Assembly: GCF_018129965.1 (NCBI RefSeq)
Contig: NZ_JAFCKW010000007.1
Span: 124,001-188,000 of the forward strand
Source: Bradyrhizobium diazoefficiens
GTDB lineage: Bacteria; Pseudomonadota; Alphaproteobacteria; Rhizobiales; Xanthobacteraceae
Reading direction: 5' to 3'
DNA: 64,000 nucleotides
Position numbers and translations under genes: made by a program
Notes under the pieces: model-generated
What the model saw: only the letters and a program-made list of their open reading frames with translations
The model's database searches: none
Told to the model about the DNA's origin: nothing
Shown here: piece after piece, positions 18,935-27,412 of the stretch
Layout of the letters: every line of letters starts with the position of its first letter
Position numbering within the stretch: the stretch's first letter is position 1

Positions 18935-19600
18935 TCAGGTTTCAGCGTCCTGGCTCGACTTGCCAGGGACCGCACGCGCGGGAGCGGTCGCGTAAATCTT
19001 GTCGGGCTCGGTGTCCCTCGCAATCAACGAGCCAGATCCGATCACGCAACGCGCGCCAATCGTGACGTGATCGTTGATGGTCGCGTTGACGCCGATGAAC
19101 GAGCTTTCCCCGATGTTGCAATAACCGGAGATGACGGCATGAGACGTGACGAATACGTTGTCGCTGATGACGCTGCGATGACCGACATGATTGCCGCTCC
19201 ACAGAACGCAATTGTTGCCGATGGTCACGAAAGGCTGAATGACGTTGTTCTCGAAGATGAAGGTGTTCTCGCCGATCTTGGCGTTGCGCCAGACGAAAGC
19301 GCGCGAGCTGACATAGGTCGCGAACCGGTACCCCTTCTGCTTGGCGTCGTTGTAGAAGCGGGTCCGCAAACGATTGAGCTGCGTGGAAGGAATCGCAACG
19401 AAGACGTCGTAATCCGAGGGCGGATAACGGTCCAGCAACTCGCCATAGGGAACTATCGGAAGCCCCTCCAGTTCAGGGCTCTTGATGAACTCGGCATCCA
19501 CAGAGAAAGCAGCAACTTCATAGTCGGAATCATGAGAGAAGTACTGGAATGCGATCTCAGCGAACTCACCCGCTCCGATGAGGACGAGACGCTTCATCAT
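18935..19600 (-). CDS. NeuD/PglD-like sugar O- or N-acyltransferase
   Basis: A 221-residue two-domain protein. The N-terminal Rossmann-like domain starts LVLIGAGEFAEIAFQYF and the C-terminal half is a left-handed beta-helix of hexapeptide repeats (IGENTFIFENNVIQPFVTIG, VISDNVFVTSHAVISG, IGESSFIGVNATI). The trimeric family transfers acetyl from acetyl-CoA to an amino or hydroxyl group on nucleotide sugars. With FdtA- and FdtB-like neighbours it is a good candidate for N-acetylation of the 3-amino sugar. It overlaps fdtA by 4 bp (19597-19600). Confidence 0.82.
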   Translation of the reverse strand: MMKRLVLIGAGEFAEIAFQYFSHDSDYEVAAFSVDAEFIKSPELEGLPIVPYGELLDRYPPSDYDVFVAIPSTQLNRLRTRFYNDAKQKGYRFATYVSSRAFVWRNAKIGENTFIFENNVIQPFVTIGNNCVLWSGNHVGHRSVISDNVFVTSHAVISGYCNIGESSFIGVNATINDHVTIGARCVIGSGSLIARDTEPDKIYATAPARAVPGKSSQDAET

Positions 19601-20004
19601 TTCCTCTCCTGCTTGGCTAGCGTGCAGAACTCCTGATAGTCACGAATATAATCGGCCGGATCATAGAGCCGGTCTGCAAGTACCATCAGCACGCAGTCGG
19701 AGCTGAATTCGGACATTTCGCGCCAGATCATGCTATCCAGCAGTAGACCGCGGTAAGGGCTGTCGAGCGAGACCTCCGTCGTCTCAAACCCGTCGTCCAG
19801 ATGAACCTTTACGCTTCCCGAGACCGCGATCATGACCTGCTTCAACTGGCGATGCGCATGGTAACCGCGACGGACGTTGGGCTTGGTGTCGAACAGGTAA
19901 TAGACCCGGCGAATCGTGAAGGGAATGTTGCGCTGCTCCTCGAGAGCGACCAACATTCCACGCTCATCGCCGTGCCGGTCGAAGTCTGTGAACGTGACCT
20001 TCAT
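19597..20004 (-). CDS. dTDP-4-keto-6-deoxyhexose 3,4-ketoisomerase (FdtA/QdtA cupin)
   Basis: A 135-residue single-domain cupin. DERGMLVALEEQRNIPF, RRVYYLFD, RRGYHAHRQLKQVMIAVSGS and LLLDSMIWREM are clear family signatures, with the two His of GYHAH in the active site. It shifts the keto group of dTDP-4-keto-6-deoxyglucose from C4 to C3; whether the product has galacto (FdtA) or gluco (QdtA) configuration cannot be read. The ATG at 20004 gives normal length; the open frame runs 67 residues further upstream into non-coding sequence. It is the first gene of the minus-strand operon. Confidence 0.9.
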   Translation of the reverse strand: MKVTFTDFDRHGDERGMLVALEEQRNIPFTIRRVYYLFDTKPNVRRGYHAHRQLKQVMIAVSGSVKVHLDDGFETTEVSLDSPYRGLLLDSMIWREMSEFSSDCVLMVLADRLYDPADYIRDYQEFCTLAKQERK

Positions 20005-20463
20005 ACCTGCAGACTTCTCCTGAAAATTCAGATGGATTCGACCTTTACAGAGTTTCATCCACCGGTCAACGCAGCGAGCCGGATGCACCAACAAATCGCA
20101 AATGTCTACTGAAGGAGCGGCCACATCGACAGGAACCGGAACGTCGCCCAGAAAATACATCACTCTGACGGATGCGGAATCTTCGCCAGCGTGCGACGAA
20201 TTCAATCGAAGAAATACAACTCAAAGAGAAGACGCCTTGTCTCGCCCGACCGCAATCCGGCCAGCCGATCTTGCTCCCAAAACATAAATTATCTAAAGTT
20301 TTCGGAGCTGGCGACCACATTCCCAAAAAAATCAGATCTGCATCCCCTTGGTGCAACTCACTGCCCTCTTCTTGATACGCGAGGGCCATCGCAACCCCAT
20401 CGGAGCGCATCCAGGTCAGCGGCCCGCACTGATCCCGAGACCGCCACGAACGTAATGACCTGA
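20005..20463. promoter_or_regulatory. Divergent intergenic region between two polysaccharide operons
   Basis: About 460 bp between the starts of fdtA (-) and the CgeB-like gene (+). It contains the most AT-rich stretch of the area (about 20280-20330, AACATAAATTATCTAAAG). Promoters for both operons should lie here, but no convincing -35/-10 pair or operator was found and no gene is apparent. Confidence 0.4.
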
Positions 20464-21645
20464 ATGATGCGCGTCCTCGTTCTCAATGCCGACTATCCTC
20501 GCTTTCTCTCGTGGCTCTACCGGCGGCAGCCGGGGCTGAGACACGAGTCGTATGCGGCGCAAATGGCAGCGCGAAACGCGAGCCTGTTCGGCGTCGCCGA
20601 TTTCTACTCGCGCAATTTTGTTGGCCTTGGACACGTTGCCGCCGACATCCATGTCAACAATCCCTGGATGCGGGCGGCGTGGGCACGCGAGCGCGGCCTC
20701 GCAGTCACCGAACCGGCGCCCCCCGGCGCGCCGACCTCACGCGATGCCATTCCCGGCTGGCTGCAACGTACTGTGGCACCGTTCAAGCCGATGCTGCGGC
20801 CGCTCGCGCGCAAGGTCGGCCTCAGTCCGCGCCTCGATGCGGAAGCCGAAAAGATCCTGCTGGCGCAGATCGAGGAGTTCAAGCCGGACCTCGTCCTCAA
20901 CCAGGACCTGTTTCACGTCGACACGCGCCTGGCGCGACGGATCAAGCAGATCGGTCGCCCGATCTTGATCGGTCAGGTCGGAATTTCGCCGTCGCGCGGC
21001 GAGGACTGGTCGGTCTACGACCTCATGATCTCGCAGATGGCGGCCGTCGTCGATTTCTTTCGCCAGCACGGCGCGCGTGCCGAGCTGATCCATCTCGCTT
21101 TCGAACCGAGCATCCTCGACGTCTTGCCGCCGCCGCCTGCGCAAAATCTCGACGTCACGTTCGTTGGCGCCATCTCGGCCGATCACCAACTCCGCGTCGC
21201 ACAACTCGAGGCGGTTGCGCGGCGCTACGATTTGAAACTGTTTGGTAGCGGCCTGCACACCCTTCCCGCCTCATCGCCCCTGCACCGCTGCTACCAGGGC
21301 GAGGTATGGGGCGCGGAGATGTACCAGGCGCTGCGCGCCTCGCGCATTACACTCAACTCGCATATCGACATGGCGGGCCGCGAAGCCGGCAACGCGCGCC
21401 TGTTCGAGGCAACCGGGGTCGGTGCATTCCTGCTGACCGACTTCAAGGACAATCTGCACACGCTGTTCACACCCGGGCGCGAGGTTGCGGCGTGGCGCAC
21501 GGTCGAGGACTGCCTTGCGCAAATCGAGCGCTATCTCGCCGACGACGCGGCGCGCATGTCGATTTCGGCGGCGGGACAGGCGAGGACATTTGCCGCCCAT
21601 ACCTTCCGCGACCGTGTCGCGCAGATCCTGGCCTTCGCCGGCTGA
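20464..21645 (+). CDS. CgeB-like glycosyltransferase (GT-B, family 1/4 related)
   Basis: A 393-residue cytoplasmic protein. It begins MRVLVLNADYPRF, has FKPDLVLNQDLFHVDTRLA at the end of the first Rossmann domain, DVTFVGAISADHQLR at the linker, and a C-terminal domain with SRITLNSHIDMAGREAGNARLFEATGVG, TDFKDNLHTLFTPG and a terminal helix; these match CgeB/Glyco_trans_1_2 proteins. Acceptor and donor are unknown. It opens the plus-strand operon; the start may be ATG 20464 or the adjacent ATG 20467. Confidence 0.8.
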   Translation: MMRVLVLNADYPRFLSWLYRRQPGLRHESYAAQMAARNASLFGVADFYSRNFVGLGHVAADIHVNNPWMRAAWARERGLAVTEPAPPGAPTSRDAIPGWLQRTVAPFKPMLRPLARKVGLSPRLDAEAEKILLAQIEEFKPDLVLNQDLFHVDTRLARRIKQIGRPILIGQVGISPSRGEDWSVYDLMISQMAAVVDFFRQHGARAELIHLAFEPSILDVLPPPPAQNLDVTFVGAISADHQLRVAQLEAVARRYDLKLFGSGLHTLPASSPLHRCYQGEVWGAEMYQALRASRITLNSHIDMAGREAGNARLFEATGVGAFLLTDFKDNLHTLFTPGREVAAWRTVEDCLAQIERYLADDAARMSISAAGQARTFAAHTFRDRVAQILAFAG

Positions 21646-21771
21646 TGACCGGCCAAGAGCGCGCCGGTCGTCACGTCCGGTCCGCCCTTGACGGTCCTCG
21701 CCAAAATGGCCAAAGTGCGCTGTGGGACAGCTATCTCACTCAAATTGCAGCGCTTTTTCTCGAGGCTTACG

Positions 21772-22218
21772 ATGGAACACGTCGAACATGTTCGATTCGG
21801 CGACCAGCTCTACGCGATCATCGTGCGCGCCTCGTTTCGCGAGCCGGGAATTCACTTCTTTTCGACGCCGGAACTGTCGCAGCAACTCGCCTATATGAGC
21901 CACCCGCAGGGCAAGAGCATTGAACCGCACCGCCACAACAAGGTGACGCGCGAGGTTCACTACACGCAGGAAGTCCTGCTGATCCAGAAGGGCAAACTGC
22001 AGGTGGACTTCTACACGGTGGACGAGAAATATCTCGAAAGCCGCGTGCTCGGCGCCGGCGACATCATCCTGTTGTGCAGCGGCGCCCATGGCTTCCATGT
22101 GCTCGAGCCGCTCGAGATGTTCGAGATCAAACAAGGTCCCTATTCCGGCGAGAACGACAAGACCCGCTTCGCCAAGGTCGCTCCGTCCGAAGTCCGGATC
22201 AAGGGTCCGGGCCAGTGA
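21772..22218 (+). CDS. Small cupin-fold protein of the polysaccharide operon
   Basis: A 148-residue protein with a double-stranded beta-helix pattern: a His-containing first motif (IEPHRHNKVTREVHYTQEVLL) and a second strand set (GDIILLCSGAHGFHVLEPLEMFEIKQG). Metal-binding His and Glu are present in the expected order. No specific isomerase is recognised; sugar-nucleotide isomerase or epimerase is possible by context. The ATG at 21772 is preferred because the 28 codons upstream show no domain similarity. It is coupled to the aminotransferase gene through a GTGA overlap. Confidence 0.65.
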   Translation: MEHVEHVRFGDQLYAIIVRASFREPGIHFFSTPELSQQLAYMSHPQGKSIEPHRHNKVTREVHYTQEVLLIQKGKLQVDFYTVDEKYLESRVLGAGDIILLCSGAHGFHVLEPLEMFEIKQGPYSGENDKTRFAKVAPSEVRIKGPGQ

Positions 22219-23336
22219 CCGCGTCGTTCATCCCCGTCAACACGCCGCTGCTCGATGGCAACGAGGCCGATTATCTCGCCGAATGCATCCGCACCGGATG
22301 GATCTCCTCGGAAGGGCCTTTCATCAAGCGTTTCGAGCAGGCGATGGCCGAGATCGCAGGACGGCGCCACGGCATCGCGGTGACCAACGGCTCCGTCGCC
22401 CTCGACCTTGCCGTGCACGCGCTTGGGCTCGAGGAAGGCTCCGAGGTCATCATCCCGACCTTCACGATCATCAGCTGCGCCGCTGCCCTGGTGCGGGCGG
22501 GCCTCGTCCCCGTCGGGGTCGACTGCGACGCCGCGACGTGGAACATGACGGCCGAAGGCGTTGAGGCCGCGATCACCCCGCGCACGCGCGCCATCATGCT
22601 GGTTCACATCTACGGCCTGCCGGTCGATCTCGCACCGATCCTCGAACTCGCCCGCAAGCGTGATCTGAAGGTGATCGAGGATGCCGCCGAGATGCACGGC
22701 CAGACCTATCGCGGCGCGCCTTGCGGCGGCTTTGGCGACGTCTCGACCTTCAGCTTCTACCCCAACAAGCACGTCACGACCGGTGAAGGCGGCATGATAC
22801 TGACCGACGACGACGCGCTGTCGGATCGGTTACAGGGTCTGCGCAATCTCTGCTTTCAGCCTCAGCAGCGTTTCGTCCACGAGGAGCTCGGCTGGAACGC
22901 GCGCATGACCAATCTCCAGGCCGCGCTTGGCGTCGCCCAGGTCGAGCGCCTGCCGCGCACCGTCGAGATCAAGCGCCGGATCGGCCGACTCTATGACGAG
23001 CATCTCGGAGGCGTCGACCGCATCCGCCGCCCGGTCGCGCGCACCAACTACGCCGACAATATCTATTGGGTGTATGGCATCGTCCTGAACGACGACGTCC
23101 CGTTCGACGCCAAGGAGGCGATGCGCCGTCTCGGCGAAAAGGGAATCGGGACGCGACCGTTCTTCTGGTGCATGCACGAACAGCCGGTGCTGCGCCGGAT
23201 GGGCCTGATGCTCGATGAAACCCATCCGAACGCGGAATACATTGCCCGCCGCGGTTTCTATCTTCCGAGCGGGCTGGCGTTGACCGACGACGAAATCGCT
23301 CGCTCGGCCGAGGCGCTGAAGGAGATCTTGGCGTGA
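22215..23336 (+). CDS. DegT-family aminotransferase, perosamine-synthase-like
   Basis: A 373-residue PLP-dependent sugar aminotransferase. Motifs: FIPVNTPLLDGNEADYL, GWISSEGPFIKRFE, TNGSVALDLAV, IEDAAEMHGQTY and FSFYPNKHVTTGEGGM (Schiff-base Lys185). DAAE rather than DAAQ, and the overall order, resemble GDP-perosamine synthase, which aminates C4 of GDP-4-keto-6-deoxymannose. No gmd gene is in the window, so the keto-sugar donor must come from elsewhere, or the enzyme uses a different nucleotide sugar such as the CDP- or dTDP-4-keto sugars made nearby. It starts with GTG 22215 and ends overlapping the methyltransferase gene. Confidence 0.85.
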   Translation: MTASFIPVNTPLLDGNEADYLAECIRTGWISSEGPFIKRFEQAMAEIAGRRHGIAVTNGSVALDLAVHALGLEEGSEVIIPTFTIISCAAALVRAGLVPVGVDCDAATWNMTAEGVEAAITPRTRAIMLVHIYGLPVDLAPILELARKRDLKVIEDAAEMHGQTYRGAPCGGFGDVSTFSFYPNKHVTTGEGGMILTDDDALSDRLQGLRNLCFQPQQRFVHEELGWNARMTNLQAALGVAQVERLPRTVEIKRRIGRLYDEHLGGVDRIRRPVARTNYADNIYWVYGIVLNDDVPFDAKEAMRRLGEKGIGTRPFFWCMHEQPVLRRMGLMLDETHPNAEYIARRGFYLPSGLALTDDEIARSAEALKEILA

Positions 23337-24097
23337 CGGTATTCTCCGAATACGCGCCCTGGTATGACCTCCTCTACCGGGACAAGGATTATTCGGCGGA
23401 GGCGGCGTTCGTCGAAGCGAGCCTGCGCGAGCACGGCGTCGCATCCGGCAAACTGCTCGATCTCGGCTGCGGCACCGGCCTGCACGCGCTCGCCTTCGCG
23501 CGCCAGGGGTGGCACGTTGCCGGCATCGATCTCAGCCATGAGATGATCGCAAGCGCAAAGGCCCGCGCTGCAGATGCCGGGCTGGCGATTCCGTTCAGGC
23601 AGGGCAATGCCTGCGAGACGGGCCCCGAGCGCGATTTCGATGCGGTGGTGTCGCTGTTCCATGTCGCAAGCTACCAGACCAGCCGCAATGCGCTGGCCGC
23701 CATGTTCCGCACCGCGCATGCTGCGTTGAAGCCAGGCGGCGTGTTCCTGTTCGACTATTGGTATGGCGGCGCCGTGCTCGCACAGGGTGTCGAGACGCGG
23801 GTCAAGGTGATCGAGCAGCCCCCGCTGCGGCTCACGCGTATCGCGCAATCCGACCATGACGAACAGGCCGCGACGGTCACCGTGAACTACACGCTGTTCT
23901 GCGAGGACACCGATCGCGCCACGATCCGGCGCGTCGATGAAGCGCACCACATGCGCTACTGGTTTCCGTTCGAGATTGACTCGGCGCTCGAAGCAAGCGG
24001 CTTTCAGCCTGCGGCCCACGCCGCGTGGCTGACGCGGCACGCGCCGAACACGAAGAACTGGGCGGCTTACGCGGTCGCCAGAAAGAACGGCACGTGA
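23333..24097 (+). CDS. Class I SAM-dependent methyltransferase
   Basis: A 254-residue Rossmann-fold methyltransferase: LLDLGCGTGLHALAFARQGW is motif I, AGIDLSHEMIASAKARA motif II, and FDAVVSLFHVASYQT post-motif II. In this operon it may methylate the amino group or a hydroxyl of the sugar produced by the preceding aminotransferase, or cap the chain. The GTG start at 23333 overlaps the previous stop, and its own stop overlaps the next GTG, so three genes are translationally coupled. Confidence 0.85.
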   Translation: MTVFSEYAPWYDLLYRDKDYSAEAAFVEASLREHGVASGKLLDLGCGTGLHALAFARQGWHVAGIDLSHEMIASAKARAADAGLAIPFRQGNACETGPERDFDAVVSLFHVASYQTSRNALAAMFRTAHAALKPGGVFLFDYWYGGAVLAQGVETRVKVIEQPPLRLTRIAQSDHDEQAATVTVNYTLFCEDTDRATIRRVDEAHHMRYWFPFEIDSALEASGFQPAAHAAWLTRHAPNTKNWAAYAVARKNGT

Positions 24098-25302
24098 GAC
24101 CGCTACGGCTCGCAGTCATGCTGGAGCAGGCGCTCGAGGTCGGCGGCGGCTTCCAGCAGCCGCTCAACGACCTGCTCTGGCTGCGCGAGTGGGCGGCCCA
24201 ATCAGGCAACGAGATCGTGGTGTACTCGCCCTATGCGCAGACACTGGAGATCCTGAAGGAGTTCGGCGTCGCGGGCCGCCTGCGCAAGTTCGGCGCGCTC
24301 GACTATGTCTTTCTTTTCCTGAAATATTGCGGCCCGTTCGATCTGGTCCAGATCGCCCTGAAGCTGAAATCGCCATTCGAACGCACGCTAATCCGCGACG
24401 GCATCGACGTCGTGCATTTCACCTCGACGTCGAAGCGGCACCTGCTCCTCTACGAACTTCCCTTCATCATCACGATCTTCGACGGCTGCCACCGAGACGC
24501 TCCGGAGTTTCCGGAGGTCCGCACTTTCGGCGAGTTCGAGCGCCGCGAGCGTCTGTTCGGCCTTGCGAGCACCAAGGCGGCGATGGTGATCGTCAATGCG
24601 TCCGAGCTGACCGATGACCTCTGCCGCCGCTACGCCATGGAACGGGATCGCGCGGTCTGCATCCCGTTCTCGCCGTCGGCCTATGTCAACCAGTCCGCGC
24701 CCGACGCCGCGCATGATGCGGCAGTGCTTGCGAAATACCGGATCGAGCCCGGCTATCTGTTCTATCCGGCACAGTTCTGGCCGCACAAGAACCACATGAC
24801 GCTGCTCTCCGCCCTCGCAAGCTTGCGCGCGCGCGGCATCACCGAGCGCTTGGTGCTGTGCGGCTCGGATCGCGGCGGCCGGGACAAGATCAATGCGGCG
24901 ATCCGCCACTTTGGATTGTCGGACCAGATCTCCATCATCGGCTTCGTCGAGTCAGCCGAGCTCGGCGCGCTCTATCGCGGTGCCGCGGCGCTGGTGATGC
25001 CGAGCTATTTCGGCCCGACCAATCTTCCGCCGCTGGAAGCGTGGGCCGTCGGCACGCCGGTGATCTATCCCGAGGCCTTCAAGGCCCAGGCCGGCGACGC
25101 CGCGATCCTGTTCGATTATGACGATCCGCGCTCGCTCGCGGAGGCGATCATCCGCCTTCGCGACGAGGGCACGCGCGAGCGACTGCGCGCCGCCGGCGAA
25201 CGACGGCTGGCACAGTTCGCGGAAGAAACAGTCGCCGGACGGCAGCAGTTCGCCCGGCATCTGGAACGGCTCAAGCACCGCCTCGCGCTGATGCCGCGCT
25301 GA
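24094..25302 (+). CDS. Family 4 glycosyltransferase
   Basis: A 402-residue GT-B glycosyltransferase. LEQALEVGGGFQQPLNDLL forms the N-terminal glycine loop, GYLFYPAQFWPHKNHMTLL precedes the donor domain, and the C-terminal motif SYFGPTNLPPLEAWAVGTPVI corresponds to the E-x7-E region, though the first Glu is replaced by Asn. It is the last gene of the plus-strand operon and ends 9 bp before the convergent flippase gene. Donor sugar unknown. Confidence 0.88.
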   Translation: MRPLRLAVMLEQALEVGGGFQQPLNDLLWLREWAAQSGNEIVVYSPYAQTLEILKEFGVAGRLRKFGALDYVFLFLKYCGPFDLVQIALKLKSPFERTLIRDGIDVVHFTSTSKRHLLLYELPFIITIFDGCHRDAPEFPEVRTFGEFERRERLFGLASTKAAMVIVNASELTDDLCRRYAMERDRAVCIPFSPSAYVNQSAPDAAHDAAVLAKYRIEPGYLFYPAQFWPHKNHMTLLSALASLRARGITERLVLCGSDRGGRDKINAAIRHFGLSDQISIIGFVESAELGALYRGAAALVMPSYFGPTNLPPLEAWAVGTPVIYPEAFKAQAGDAAILFDYDDPRSLAEAIIRLRDEGTRERLRAAGERRLAQFAEETVAGRQQFARHLERLKHRLALMPR

Positions 25303-25311
25303 CCTCGCGCG

Positions 25312-26889
25312 TCAGGCCGGAATGATGGCCATCAGACGGGCGCGAACCGTCCCGCTTGCCAGCGGACTTGCAATTGCGCCTACGACAATCAGCCAGATCG
25401 TGCATTCGGCGATAAAATGCGCAAGGCCGCTTCCACCGACCTGGGACGCGACCATCAGCCCGATGCCCCATCCCGCCGACACGATCGCGGTCGTGATCGC
25501 GACGAGAAAGGCCAAATGCTGCAGCGGATGTTGCAGGGTCTGCCCCATGATCAGGAGCCCGAGCAGGCCGAACTGGACAGCGAGATCGCTTGCGACAATG
25601 GCGAGAGCGGCTCCGAGCGGCCCGAGCCGAGGAATCAGGACGAATGACAATACGAGGAAGACGGCCAGCTGCAGCAGCTTGGTGCGGGCCAGCAGCGCAC
25701 CGCGATTGCTGTGATAGGCGAAGACGAGCGCGAGCAGCGAGGGCGCAACCGCGGCAGAACCAAACAACAGGGTGATCGCGAGTGGACCATCATAGGGAAT
25801 CGTGCCCCGCGTCCATAGCGTGAAGAAATCCTGCCAGAACGGCAGCAGTCCTCCGACGATCAGGCTGGCGATCACCGTCACGAAGACGGATCCGCGAGCA
25901 TAGAGCCGGCGCAGCCGCTCCTTGTCTCCGATCGCGTAGTCGTGGCCGAGTTCGGCCGCGAGCGGCATACTCGCCTGCTGGCAAAGCCCTCGCAGCAGCG
26001 TCGCAATGACCCGGGTCAGCCCCCATTGCGCCACCGCAATGCGATCGACGACGAGAGAGCTCACCAACAGGACAGGCAAATTGACCAGAGCCAGTTCAGT
26101 GATGCTCCCGGCTGCAAAAGGCAGCGCCAGACCGAACTGCCCGATTCCCCAGCGCCACGATCGTTTCCGCCGCCGCCCTGCCTCGCCCCGATGCAGAAAC
26201 GGATAGAGGCGTGGCGCATCGATTCCGATAAGGAAAATCGCGAAGACGACTTGCGTGGAAACGAAGGCAATCGCCACCGCAAGCAGGCTGCCGAAAACGA
26301 AGACCGCGACGACCTGGGCGATCTGGCCGAGCAGCAGCGCAAGGTTCTGCAGCCAGACCGTTCGGCCGTAGCGGCCGCGCACGCGATAGAGGCCGGAAGC
26401 CAGGTTGGCCGGCACCGTCAGCAGCATGCCCAGTGTCATGACGAGGAGCGCGGAATCGAAGTTGGCGGTCGCGTGAAATCCCAGCATCGCAGATGGCGGC
26501 CAGAGCAGCGCGCCCGCGGTCAGAACGACGGCCAGCGCGACGACGAGCGAGACATAGATCCGGAGCATGCCGGCATAGAAACTTGCCGTCCTTCCGTCGC
26601 AATCGGCACAGGACTTGAAGGCGAGAAAGCGGTTGACCGCTCGCAACTGCAGTCCGGCATCGGCCACAATGACAAGGCTTCCAGCCGCATAGATGGTGAG
26701 CCAGGCAGCCAGCACATCGGCCGTCCATACGTGCAGGAAGGCCGGAATGAGAAGGAGCTGCTGGGTCAGACCGAGCAGAACCTGCACCAAAGTCGCGGAC
26801 CAGCCGTGAATCAGTCGCCGGAGGCGCGTGCCGCCGCAGGGCACAGCCGGGTTGGCGGCATTCTCCTGCCCAATCGGCGCCTCGTTCAA
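25312..26889 (-). CDS. Oligosaccharide flippase, Wzx-like (MOP superfamily)
   Basis: About 525 residues with twelve to fourteen predicted membrane spans, starting after a basic N-terminal segment (GGTRLRRLIHGW). Segments such as DAGLQLRAVNRFLAF, ASGLYRVRGRYGRTVW, QWGLTRVIATLLRGLCQQASMPLAAELG and PLGAALAIVASDLAVQFGLL resemble polysaccharide exporters, which flip lipid-linked repeat units across the inner membrane. The start is uncertain: TTG 26889 has AGGGG seven bases upstream, while the open frame extends to another TTG at 26976. It is the only Wzx-like gene in the window, and no Wzm/Wzt exporter is present. Confidence 0.75.
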   Translation of the reverse strand: MNEAPIGQENAANPAVPCGGTRLRRLIHGWSATLVQVLLGLTQQLLLIPAFLHVWTADVLAAWLTIYAAGSLVIVADAGLQLRAVNRFLAFKSCADCDGRTASFYAGMLRIYVSLVVALAVVLTAGALLWPPSAMLGFHATANFDSALLVMTLGMLLTVPANLASGLYRVRGRYGRTVWLQNLALLLGQIAQVVAVFVFGSLLAVAIAFVSTQVVFAIFLIGIDAPRLYPFLHRGEAGRRRKRSWRWGIGQFGLALPFAAGSITELALVNLPVLLVSSLVVDRIAVAQWGLTRVIATLLRGLCQQASMPLAAELGHDYAIGDKERLRRLYARGSVFVTVIASLIVGGLLPFWQDFFTLWTRGTIPYDGPLAITLLFGSAAVAPSLLALVFAYHSNRGALLARTKLLQLAVFLVLSFVLIPRLGPLGAALAIVASDLAVQFGLLGLLIMGQTLQHPLQHLAFLVAITTAIVSAGWGIGLMVASQVGGSGLAHFIAECTIWLIVVGAIASPLASGTVRARLMAIIPA

Positions 26890-27412
26890 GACTGAGCCCC
26901 TGGAGTCGAAGTCGGATGTGTCGGTTCGCAGACGAAATACCGGTCCTGCCGCGACATCATGAAGTTTGCACCACAAGCTCTAAAATGAGCCAGACTGACT
27001 TCTGCTCCTGCTCTGGCAATGGGCTCTTCCGGTTACGATGGGGGCTTTTATCCGATGCCAGGGTGGCCTTCAACTTTGAAGGCTTTCTTCCGTTGCGTCC
27101 GCAGCGGGGGCGCATCCAGGTGAGGTGATGTCAGCCGCCGGTGAAGGCCGGCCAATGGCTTGCGACCCGGCGAGCGCCGGACGTAGCTCCGTTCGTCAAT
27201 GTGGAGCTTCCCACGCTGCCGCGACTGACCGCAGCAGCCCGCTCGCCAAGCAGGCGCGAGCGGCGCTCAAAAGCCGCTTGCACGCGCATTGTTGCACTGC
27301 AGCAATTCAAATCAATCATAGCATTTGGCTGCCTTCCCAGCGGCGGCCCAGACTTGCCGCCTGATGTTTCGGCACTATGGTGGCTTCGCAATTTGTCACG
27401 GAGCCCTTCACA
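26890..27412. other. Intergenic region between the flippase and CoA-transferase genes
   Basis: About 520 bp with short open frames on both strands that have no recognisable similarity and differ in composition from coding sequence. It should contain the flippase promoter on the minus strand and the CoA-transferase promoter on the plus strand. No convincing boxes, hairpins or repeats were seen. Confidence 0.4.

Noticed and set aside
26977..27412. Small open frames of 60-110 codons between the flippase and CoA-transferase genes
   Set aside because: Overlap each other on both strands, with no conserved domain or ribosome-binding site.
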